Shown in pieces: positions 1 to 5,119 of a DNA stretch of 5,718 nt. Below the pieces are notes generated by a model that worked only from the letters and a program-made list of their open reading frames with translations, had not been told where the DNA came from and searched no databases. The stretch is from UBA668 sp966112835 (lineage in GTDB: Bacteria; Actinomycetota; Acidimicrobiia; Acidimicrobiales; Ilumatobacteraceae): the NCBI GenBank assembly GCA_966112835.1, contig CBHWEI010000257.1:1-5718 (forward strand), given 5' to 3'. The position numbers were made by a program, and so were the translations under genes. The stretch's first letter is position 1; every line of letters begins with the position of its first letter.

Positions 1-435
1 CACACCCAGCACGCCGAGTACCTCGACGTGCTGCACACCGACGACGACCACGAGTGGAACCCCAGCGACTTCGCGCACCACCTGTCGCGCCGCGCTCGCG
101 GGTTGCCGTTCTGGTTCAGCCTGGCCACCTACGGCACCGACGCGTACCGCGACGCCGTCGAGACCACGCTGACGCTCACCCGTCAGGCGGCACGCATGGT
201 CGACGACGCACCGCACCTCGAGCTCATCATGGAGCCCGAGCTCAGCGTGGTGCTGTTCCGCCGCAACGGGTGGACCTCGGCGCAGTACCAGGCGTGGAGC
301 GACCGGCTGCTGGCCGACGGCATCGCGTTCGTGGTGCCCACCTCGTGGGCGGGCGAGACCGTGCTGCGCATCTGCATCGTCAACCCGCGCACCACCGCAG
401 CCGACATCGAGCTCCTCGTCGACTCGCTCGCCTGA
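1..435 (+). CDS. PLP-dependent group II decarboxylase (aromatic-L-amino-acid decarboxylase type), C-terminal part
   Basis: This is the last 144 codons of a gene that begins before the window; the frame is open from base 1. The fragment matches the C-terminal small domain of pyridoxal-phosphate group II decarboxylases, which remove CO2 from aromatic amino acids, glutamate or related substrates. The best landmark is the stretch around residues 29-55, with LSRRARGLPFWFSLATYGTD followed by AYRDAVE. It corresponds to the family's conserved RR-x-R...W..L..YG segment after the PLP-lysine domain. The later E-x-x-L-S-V-V-L-F-R segment and the C-terminal strand ending in a short helix also fit. The PLP lysine and the active-site loop lie upstream and cannot be checked, so the substrate is unknown. 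Fifty-eight bases separate it from the next gene on the same strand, so co-transcription is possible. The internal GTG at 28 is not the start. Confidence 0.85.
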   Translation, partial: HTQHAEYLDVLHTDDDHEWNPSDFAHHLSRRARGLPFWFSLATYGTDAYRDAVETTLTLTRQAARMVDDAPHLELIMEPELSVVLFRRNGWTSAQYQAWSDRLLADGIAFVVPTSWAGETVLRICIVNPRTTAADIELLVDSLA

Positions 436-483
436 CCCCCCTCTCATCGCGCACCTCCTCACCCCCCGCACCCCCTCACGCAC

Positions 484-487
484 GGAG
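484..487 (+). promoter_or_regulatory. Ribosome binding site of the amidohydrolase gene
   Basis: GGAG lies six bases before the ATG at 494 and supports that start. The rest of the 58-base gap after the decarboxylase stop is a C-rich run in which I see no clear promoter or terminator. Confidence 0.6.
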
Positions 488-493
488 CCCGCC

Positions 494-1861
494 ATGGCCG
501 ATCTCCTCATCCGCAACACCCGCCTGGTGGCGACGGTCGATGCCCAACGCCGCGAGCTGCCCGGCGGCTGGGTGGCCGTCACCGGCAACCTCATCGACGC
601 CGTCGGCGCCGCCACCGACCCGGCGCCCACCGCCTCGGTGGTCATCGATGCGGCCGACTGCCTGGTCACCCCCGGCCTGGTGAACACCCATCACCACATC
701 TACCAGAACCTCACGCGCGCCTTCCCGCCCATGACCGACAAGCCGTTGTTCGGGTGGCTGCAGAGCCTGTACCCGCTGTGGCGGGCCATCGACGAGGAAG
801 CCGTGTACGCGAGCGCGTTCGTGGGGCTCGCCGAGCTGGCGCTCAGCGGCTGCACCACGAGCACCGACCACCTGTACCTGCACCCGCGTGGTGCCGGCGA
901 CCTGCTGAGCGCCGAGATCGCCGCCGCTCGCGAGTTGGGCATGCGGTTCCACCCGACGCGCGGGTCGATGAGCCTCAGCCAGAAGGACGGTGGCCTGCCG
1001 CCCGACGACGTGGTGGCCGACGACGACGAGATCCTGGCCGCCAGCGAAGAGGCCGTGCACCGCCACCACGACCGCAGCCACGGGGCGATGGTGCGCATCG
1101 CGCTCGCGCCGTGCAGCCCGTTCAGTGTCACCGAGGACCTGATGGTCCGATCGGCCGAGTTGGCCGAGCGGCTCGACGTGCGGCTGCACACCCACTTCGC
1201 CGAGAACAGCGAGGACGACGGGTTCTCGCTGGCCCGGTTCGGGTGCCGTCCCATGGAGTACCTGGAGCGCAGCGGCTGGTGCACCGACCGCACGTGGGTG
1301 GCCCACTGCGTGATGCCCAACCCCGACGAGGTCGCCCGCTTGGGTGCAGCCGGCATCGGCGTCGCCCACTGCCCCAGCAGCAACTGCATCCTGTCGTCGG
1401 GCATCGCGCCCATCGTGCCCATGCGTGCCGCCGGCGTGAAGGTGGGCCTGGGTGTCGACGGCTCGTCGTCGGCCGACAGTGCCTCGATGTGGCTCGAGGC
1501 GCGCTCGGCCATGCTGCTCGCCAAGCTGCGCGACGGCGCCCACGCCGGCACGGCCCGCATGGCGTTGGAGGTGGCCACGGCCGGCGGCGCCGGGTGCCTG
1601 GGCCGTGAGGGCGAGATCGGCGTCATCGCGCCGGGCGCGGTGGCCGATCTGGCCGTGTGGAAGCTCACCGGCCCCGTGTTCTCGGGCGCGGTGGCCGACC
1701 CCATCGAGGCCTGGCTGCGCTGCGGACCCACGGCTGCCTGGCACACCATCGTGAACGGTCGCTTCGTGGTGCGCGACGGCAACGTCCAGCACCCCGACCT
1801 GCCGCACGTGCTGCAGGCCCACCACCAGCACGCGCTGCGCATCCAGCAGTGGGACCGATGA
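494..1861 (+). CDS. 8-oxoguanine deaminase / AtzB-TrzN-like amidohydrolase
   Basis: A 455-residue metal-dependent hydrolase of the amidohydrolase superfamily (cytosine-deaminase-like, subtype III). It is predicted to remove an amino group from a purine, pterin or triazine ring in the cytoplasm. The expected residues are present: HxH at His66/His68 after GLVNT, HTHFAE with His234 and Glu237, His271 in VAHC, the HCPSSN motif at 292-297, and Asp322 in GVDGSSSAD. The segment RGSMSLSQKDGGLPPD near 156-171 and the SSNxxxxSGIAP context are typical of proteins annotated as 8-oxoguanine deaminase. The same family also holds hydroxyatrazine ethylaminohydrolase and isoxanthopterin deaminase, so the substrate is inferred. 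Length is normal and the beta-sandwich ends at both termini are complete. The start has a good ribosome binding site. Its TGA overlaps the ATG of the SGNH lipoprotein gene, suggesting an operon. Confidence 0.88.
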   Translation: MADLLIRNTRLVATVDAQRRELPGGWVAVTGNLIDAVGAATDPAPTASVVIDAADCLVTPGLVNTHHHIYQNLTRAFPPMTDKPLFGWLQSLYPLWRAIDEEAVYASAFVGLAELALSGCTTSTDHLYLHPRGAGDLLSAEIAAARELGMRFHPTRGSMSLSQKDGGLPPDDVVADDDEILAASEEAVHRHHDRSHGAMVRIALAPCSPFSVTEDLMVRSAELAERLDVRLHTHFAENSEDDGFSLARFGCRPMEYLERSGWCTDRTWVAHCVMPNPDEVARLGAAGIGVAHCPSSNCILSSGIAPIVPMRAAGVKVGLGVDGSSSADSASMWLEARSAMLLAKLRDGAHAGTARMALEVATAGGAGCLGREGEIGVIAPGAVADLAVWKLTGPVFSGAVADPIEAWLRCGPTAAWHTIVNGRFVVRDGNVQHPDLPHVLQAHHQHALRIQQWDR

Positions 1862-2541
1862 CGCTGCGCCGCCGCGACTTCCTGGCCGGTGCTGCCGCGT
1901 TGGTGGGCCTGGCCGCGTGCGGCGACCCGCCGCGCGGCTACTTCGCCGACTCCACCACGCCCGGCGGCACCACGCCCGACGGGGGCACGCAACCGGTGGT
2001 GCGGTCGGTGGTGATGGTGGGTGACTCGATCACGAAGGCAGGCACCGACGAGCTGAACTCCGTGTTCGCCAGCGCAGGTGTCACCGACGTCCGCATCGAC
2101 GCAGAGGTCGGCCGTCGCATCGAGGTGGGCAACGGCAAGGGCGGCGGGCCGCTGAGCGGCCAGAACACCGTCTACAACCTGATGGCCGAGGGGCTGACGC
2201 CCGACGTGTGGATCATCGCCCTCGGCACGAACGACGTGGGCAGCTACCCGTCGGCCGAGGCGTACGGCCAGCTCATCGACTCGCTCATCCAGATGCTGCC
2301 GAAGGACTCGCCGTTGGCGTGGGTGAACGTCGACCGGCCGCAGTACGAGGACGACACGACGGTGTTCAACCAGGTGCTCGCCGAGCGCATCACCGCGCGG
2401 GGCAACGCCACCGTGGCCGACTGGTTCTCGGTGGCCTCGGACCCGAACGCGGATCTGCTGCGCAGCGACGACCTGCACCCCAACAACGACGGGCAGCAGG
2501 CGTTCGCGTTGGTGACGGTCGCCGCGCTCGACCGCCTGTGA
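1858..2541 (+). CDS. SGNH/GDSL-family hydrolase lipoprotein with Tat-type signal
   Basis: A 227-residue exported esterase/lipase-like protein. The N terminus MTLRRRDFLAG, a hydrophobic stretch and the lipobox LAAC with Cys21 indicate a twin-arginine signal and lipid anchoring on the outer face of the membrane. A Pro/Thr/Gly-rich linker (about 22-48) follows. The catalytic domain has all SGNH blocks: GDSIT with Ser57, Gly85 in AEVGRR, GTND with Asn125, and D-x-x-H with Asp204 and His207 followed by Pro. It should therefore be an active serine hydrolase on an acyl or acetyl ester; the substrate cannot be read from sequence. I chose the ATG at 1858 because it places the twin arginines at positions 4-6 and overlaps the upstream TGA as ATGA. 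There is no strong ribosome binding site, so translation is probably coupled. An in-frame ATG at 1657 lies deep inside the amidohydrolase gene and was rejected. Confidence 0.87.
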   Translation: MTLRRRDFLAGAAALVGLAACGDPPRGYFADSTTPGGTTPDGGTQPVVRSVVMVGDSITKAGTDELNSVFASAGVTDVRIDAEVGRRIEVGNGKGGGPLSGQNTVYNLMAEGLTPDVWIIALGTNDVGSYPSAEAYGQLIDSLIQMLPKDSPLAWVNVDRPQYEDDTTVFNQVLAERITARGNATVADWFSVASDPNADLLRSDDLHPNNDGQQAFALVTVAALDRL

Positions 2542-2542
2542 G

Positions 2543-2554
2543 CCCGGGCCCGGG
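2543..2554. repeat. 12-base perfect GC palindrome just after the lipoprotein stop
   Basis: CCCGGGCCCGGG begins one base after the TGA at 2539-2541. It has no loop and no T-run behind it, so it is not a classical intrinsic terminator. It may be chance in such GC-rich DNA, or part of a transcript-end structure. Confidence 0.4.
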
Positions 2555-2558
2555 TGGG

Positions 2559-2617
2559 CGACCGACCAGGGCCGCCTGCGACGGCGGGAGGAGCCGCACG
2601 ACGGCCCCGGTCGATCG
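2559..2617 (-). terminator. Possible terminator-like inverted repeat between convergent genes
   Basis: Arms at 2559-2574 and 2602-2617 pair at 14 of 16 positions around a 27-base loop. The two non-matching pairs would be A-C on a plus-strand RNA but G-U wobbles on a minus-strand RNA, so the stem is continuous only in a transcript of the minus strand. That is the direction of the secreted barrel gene, whose stop lies 18 bases upstream. No U-tract follows, so termination by this element is inferred only. Confidence 0.4.
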
Positions 2618-2634
2618 CGATCACGCCGGCACGA

Positions 2635-3102
2635 TCACAGCTTGACGAGGTCGATCGTGTGGATCGCCGTGCCGTCGGGCTGGTTGACGATCGAGTCGAC
2701 ACCACCGATGCCGACCCATTCGCCGGTGCCGCCGAGCACCGTCAACGGCGAGCCGCTGACGGGGTTGAACGGCCCGGCCATGCGGAACGAGCTCTTGCCC
2801 AGGGTGACGGTGACCTCGCAGTCGTCCAGGCTGCCATCGGCGTGCATCTGCACGCAGTGACCCTCCAGGGTGCCCACCTTGCCGGTGCTGTTCGAGAGGT
2901 CCGACTCGAACGTGATCAGGTCGCCGGCCTGGCCGTCCTCGTCAGCGGCCGGAGCGTCGATGAAGTGGAAGCCGGTGCTCGACTCGGTGAGCACCAGGTG
3001 CACTCGCTTCGGGCCGGCGCCGGCGGCGCCGAAGGGCAGGGCCACTGCGCCGGCGACGAGCAGTGCGGTGGTGGCGACGAGCAGTCCGGTCGTGCGCTTC
3101 AT
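2635..3102 (-). CDS. Secreted allene-oxide-cyclase-barrel-like protein
   Basis: A 155-residue small exported protein. It starts MKRTTG, has a hydrophobic core (about 5-22), and a small-residue region AAGAG (26-30) that suggests signal-peptidase cleavage near there. The mature part resembles the allene oxide cyclase/dirigent-type beta-barrel domain found in many actinobacterial secreted proteins. Landmarks are GDLITFESDL, KVGTLEGHC (Cys83), a second Cys95, then GGTGEWVGIGG (124-134) and a final beta strand. Cys83 and Cys95 could form a disulphide. Known plant relatives are a cyclase and a coupling guide protein; the function of the bacterial versions is largely unknown and I assign none. I chose the ATG at 3102 because AGGAG lies nine bases before it and it gives a proper signal peptide; the longer frame from 3216 lacks both. 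It is divergent from the ECF sigma gene and shares its promoter type. Confidence 0.75.
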   Translation of the reverse strand: MKRTTGLLVATTALLVAGAVALPFGAAGAGPKRVHLVLTESSTGFHFIDAPAADEDGQAGDLITFESDLSNSTGKVGTLEGHCVQMHADGSLDDCEVTVTLGKSSFRMAGPFNPVSGSPLTVLGGTGEWVGIGGVDSIVNQPDGTAIHTIDLVKL

Positions 3103-3111
3103 GTTGATGAT

Positions 3112-3116
3112 CTCCT
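3112..3116 (-). promoter_or_regulatory. Ribosome binding site of the secreted barrel gene
   Basis: AGGAG on the minus strand, nine bases before the ATG at 3102. It decides the start against an upstream in-frame codon at 3216. Confidence 0.75.
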
Positions 3117-3150
3117 GTCTGGTGCCACGCCGTTCGCAGCAGTGACCCAC

Positions 3151-3178
3151 GGAAACGCAGCGTCGGCGGGGACGGTTC
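3151..3178 (-). promoter_or_regulatory. Predicted ECF-type promoter of the secreted barrel gene
   Basis: On the minus strand the -35-like element GAACC occupies 3178-3174 and is preceded by TG. A 16-base spacer leads to the -10-like CGTTT at 3157-3153. The extended element GAACCG-N13-TGCGTTTCC is identical in bases and spacing to the one before the sigma gene. From memory, TGAACC/CGTgtc is the type of promoter described for mycobacterial SigL. Transcription should start near 3145, leaving a leader of about 40 bases that includes the ribosome binding site. Confidence 0.65.
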
Positions 3179-3183
3179 ACGGC

Positions 3184-3206
3184 GTTCCGAAAAACTTCTT
3201 TCGAAC
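3184..3206. repeat. Imperfect inverted repeat between the two divergent -35 elements
   Basis: GTTCCGAAA at 3184-3192 and TTTCGAAC at 3199-3206 are inverted copies with one extra C. They enclose a short A/T-rich centre that stands out from the surrounding GC-rich DNA. The right arm overlaps the plus-strand -35 element. It could be an operator, an upstream activating stretch, or neither. Confidence 0.4.
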
Positions 3207-3230
3207 CGAACGGCACCGGACTGCGTTTCC
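3203..3230 (+). promoter_or_regulatory. Predicted ECF-type autoregulatory promoter of the sigma gene
   Basis: GAACC at 3203-3207, a 16-base spacer, and CGTTT at 3224-3228. It is the same extended element as on the opposite strand. The expected start of transcription, about seven bases after the -10, falls at 3234-3237, which is the start codon itself. No Shine-Dalgarno sequence is present, so the mRNA is probably leaderless. Confidence 0.65.
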
Positions 3231-3236
3231 CTGGTG

Positions 3237-3794
3237 ATGACCGACGACCGCGCGCTGCTCGCCGACCTCCGGGCCCGCCGGCCCGAGGCCGCTCGCGCGC
3301 TCTACGAGCAGTACGGCCCCGGTCTGTACGCGTTCGCGTGCCGGCGCAGCGGCGACGCCCAGCTGTCGCGCGAGATCGTGCAGGACGTGATGCTCAGCGT
3401 GTGGCGCGCCGCACCGCGTTTCGACGAGAGCCGCGGCTCGTTGCGGTCGTGGGTGTTCCAGATCGCGCGGAACGCCACCATCGACGCGAGCCGCCGGCGC
3501 AGCAGCCGCCCCGGTCTGCTCCACGACGTCTCGCAGGCCGAGGTCGACCAGCGCGACCCGGTGGACGACATCGAGACGATGTTCCGCAACTGGCTCATCA
3601 AGGAAGCGCTCGAACGGCTGCCGGCGGACCATCGCGCGGTGGTCGAGCTCGTGTACTTCCAACAGATGAAGGTGTCCGAGGCAGCGGTGGTGCTGGGCAT
3701 CCCCGAAGGCACGGTGAAGAGCCGGTGCTTCTACGCTGTGCAGAACCTTCGCACCGGCCTCAGTGAACTGGGAGTGATCAATGGGGACCTGTGA
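3237..3794 (+). CDS. ECF-family RNA polymerase sigma factor (SigL/SigK-like)
   Basis: A 185-residue sigma-70-family factor with only regions 2 and 4, the normal ECF layout and length. Region 2 spans about 16-92 and includes REIVQDVMLSVWRAAPRFD (core binding and -10 recognition) and SWVFQIARNATIDASRRR. Region 4 spans about 122-175 with LERLPADHRAVVELVYF, then the helix-turn-helix VSEAAVVLGIPEGTVKSR, which contacts the -35 element. From memory the C-terminal half (HRAV...EGTVKSR..YAV..LR..L.ELGV) resembles mycobacterial SigL. The next gene is a zinc-finger anti-sigma factor overlapping it by 14 bases, which implies co-expression and binding. A GTG at 3234 directly before the ATG is an equally possible start and would add one residue. 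The upstream element suggests that it transcribes its own operon and the divergent secreted gene. Confidence 0.92.
   Translation: MTDDRALLADLRARRPEAARALYEQYGPGLYAFACRRSGDAQLSREIVQDVMLSVWRAAPRFDESRGSLRSWVFQIARNATIDASRRRSSRPGLLHDVSQAEVDQRDPVDDIETMFRNWLIKEALERLPADHRAVVELVYFQQMKVSEAAVVLGIPEGTVKSRCFYAVQNLRTGLSELGVINGDL
3771..3774 (+). promoter_or_regulatory. Ribosome binding site of the anti-sigma gene
   Basis: GGAG inside the end of the sigma gene, six bases before the ATG at 3781. It supports the overlapping start. Confidence 0.65.
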
Positions 3795-4437
3795 GTTCCG
3801 CGACGACGTGGCCGCTCAACTGCTGGGCGGCCTCGACACGGAGGAGTCGCTGCGCGTGGATCAGCACGTGCGTACCTGCGACGCGTGCGCGCAGCACCGG
3901 CGCGAGCTGTCCATCGTGCGTTCGCTGCTCGACAGCCTTCCGGCCGAGCCGATGCCCGCGGTTCCTGCCGACCTTGGCGATGTCGTGGTCGAGCGCATGG
4001 TGACGTCCGGCCGCGACCGTCGGCGCGACGTCCGCATGGCGCTGCTCGGCGCTGCGGCGGCAGCGGTGGTCGTCATCGTCGCCATCGTGGCGATGGGTCT
4101 GCTGCGGTCCGATTCGTCCGCGCAGGAGCTGTCGCTCGTCACGCCGGCCGCCGCGCCGAAGGCGTGGGGACTGGTGAACCTGCACGAGCGCGTCGACGGC
4201 ACCATCGTCGACCTGGAAGCCGGCGACCTGCCGGTGGACGGCACCCGCTTCCAGGCCCGGGTGGTCGACCCCAGCGGGTCCGTCCTCGCCGCGCAGGAGT
4301 TCGTGGTGGACACCGACGGCTGGGCGCAGGTGCTGCTGGCCACCACCCGGCCGATGCAACCCGGCGACACCATCGAGGTGGCAGCACTCACGGGCGACCA
4401 ACCGGTCACCGTGCTCAGCTGCCGCTGCCGAGCCTGA
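3781..4437 (+). CDS. Membrane anti-sigma factor with N-terminal zinc finger (ZAS family)
   Basis: A 218-residue single-pass membrane protein expected to hold the upstream ECF factor inactive at the cytoplasmic face until a signal releases it. The N-terminal domain has the ZAS signature H-x3-C-x2-C (His29, Cys33, Cys36) after a helix containing LLGGLDTEE. A possible fourth zinc ligand is Cys4. A basic stretch RDRRRD (78-83) precedes one membrane segment at about 87-108, rich in Ala, Val and Ile. The outer domain (about 125-218) looks like the beta-rich domain of RslA/RskA-type anti-sigma factors, with GTIVDLEAGDLP...F.ARVVDPSGS...G.A.VLLATT. The protein ends SCRCRA, giving two close cysteines (214, 216) on the outer side. 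The start is fixed by GGAG and by the 14-base overlap with the sigma gene. The signal sensed is unknown. Confidence 0.88.
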   Translation: MGTCEFRDDVAAQLLGGLDTEESLRVDQHVRTCDACAQHRRELSIVRSLLDSLPAEPMPAVPADLGDVVVERMVTSGRDRRRDVRMALLGAAAAAVVVIVAIVAMGLLRSDSSAQELSLVTPAAAPKAWGLVNLHERVDGTIVDLEAGDLPVDGTRFQARVVDPSGSVLAAQEFVVDTDGWAQVLLATTRPMQPGDTIEVAALTGDQPVTVLSCRCRA

Positions 4438-4438
4438 G

Positions 4439-5119
4439 TCAGCTGCCCCAGCGCGACTGACCGAAGCGGTACCCCACGCTGCGGACGGTCTGGATGAGGT
4501 TCGCGTGTTCCTCGCCGAGCTTGGCGCGCAGACGCCGGATGTGCACGTCGACCGTGCGCGCCCCGCCGTAGTACTCGTAGCCCCACACCCGGCTGAGCAG
4601 CATCTCGCGGGTGAACACCTTGCCGGGGTTCTGGGCGAGGAACTTCAGCAGCTCGTACTCCATGTAGGTGAGGTCGAGCGGGCGGCCCTCGATGCTGGCC
4701 TGGTACGTCTCGAGGTTCAGGGCCAGGCCGCTGTACTCGACCATCTCGGGCCGCATCTCGCTGCCGCCGCGGAAGAACAGGTGCCGCAGACGGGCCTCGA
4801 CCTCGCTGGGGTGGAACGGGGTGAGGCAGAAGTCGTCGAACAGTTCGTCGCGCAACTCCAGGTCGCTGAGCTGCGCGCCGCTGACGAGCACCAGCAACGG
4901 CGACACCGGCGTGTCGCGCTTGCGCAGCGAACGGCAGAACGCCCACGCGCCCTCGGGGTCCTGGTCGCAGGCGACCACGGCGCCCGCCCACCCGGTGGCC
5001 GGTTCGTGGCGCGTGGCGTCGTCGGCCGAGCCGACGGCCTTCCACCGGTAGCCGGCCAGGTCGAGCGTGCGCGCCAGGTCCGGAGGCGGGGGTTCGGGGA
5101 ACACCGCCACGAGTTCCAT
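4439..5119 (-). CDS. GlnR-like OmpR-family transcriptional regulator
   Basis: A 226-residue DNA-binding regulator. The C-terminal winged helix (about 125-220) is very close to actinobacterial GlnR, the global nitrogen regulator. It has LDLTYMEYELLKFLAQNPG, KVFTREMLLSRVWGYEYYGG, then RTVDVHIRRLRAKLG and a final VRSVGYRF hairpin. The N-terminal receiver domain is divergent. Asp52 sits where the phosphorylated Asp would be, but the acidic residues after strand 1 are replaced by FPEPPPP, and the conserved Lys before Pro is Thr100. Control by classical phosphorylation is therefore unlikely, as described for GlnR. I chose the ATG at 5119 because it overlaps the TGA of the glutamine synthetase gene and has GAGGG seven bases upstream. 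A longer frame from 5209 runs inside that gene and was rejected. I infer a role in nitrogen control; the exact name is not certain. Confidence 0.85.
   Translation of the reverse strand: MELVAVFPEPPPPDLARTLDLAGYRWKAVGSADDATRHEPATGWAGAVVACDQDPEGAWAFCRSLRKRDTPVSPLLVLVSGAQLSDLELRDELFDDFCLTPFHPSEVEARLRHLFFRGGSEMRPEMVEYSGLALNLETYQASIEGRPLDLTYMEYELLKFLAQNPGKVFTREMLLSRVWGYEYYGGARTVDVHIRRLRAKLGEEHANLIQTVRSVGYRFGQSRWGS

Noticed and set aside
476..1831. Long open frame (about 450 codons) on the minus strand opposite the amidohydrolase gene, and a further minus-strand frame at 700-2478
   Set aside because: Both are antisense to genes with clear family motifs. Their translations are low-complexity, rich in Arg, Ala, Gly, Val and His, with no domain signal. 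Long antisense frames are expected at this GC content.
2543..2554. Intrinsic terminator for the SGNH lipoprotein gene
   Set aside because: The palindrome has no loop and no following T-run; kept only as a repeat.
2542..2634. Small gene or RNA between the convergent genes
   Set aside because: No start with a ribosome binding site and no recognisable RNA family; only the inverted repeats stand out.
3185..3196. GGAAC on the minus strand as an alternative -35 element upstream of the secreted gene
   Set aside because: It lies too far from the shared CGTTT, and the nearer CGTCC is only nine bases away, so no acceptable promoter spacing results.
3103..3216. N-terminal extension of the secreted barrel gene to an upstream start at 3216
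   Set aside because: It would cross the predicted promoter, hide the signal peptide and ignore the well-placed AGGAG before 3102.
3861..5045. Minus-strand open frame of about 390 codons spanning the anti-sigma and regulator genes
   Set aside because: It overlaps two well-supported genes in the wrong frame and its product is Arg/Pro-rich with no motif.
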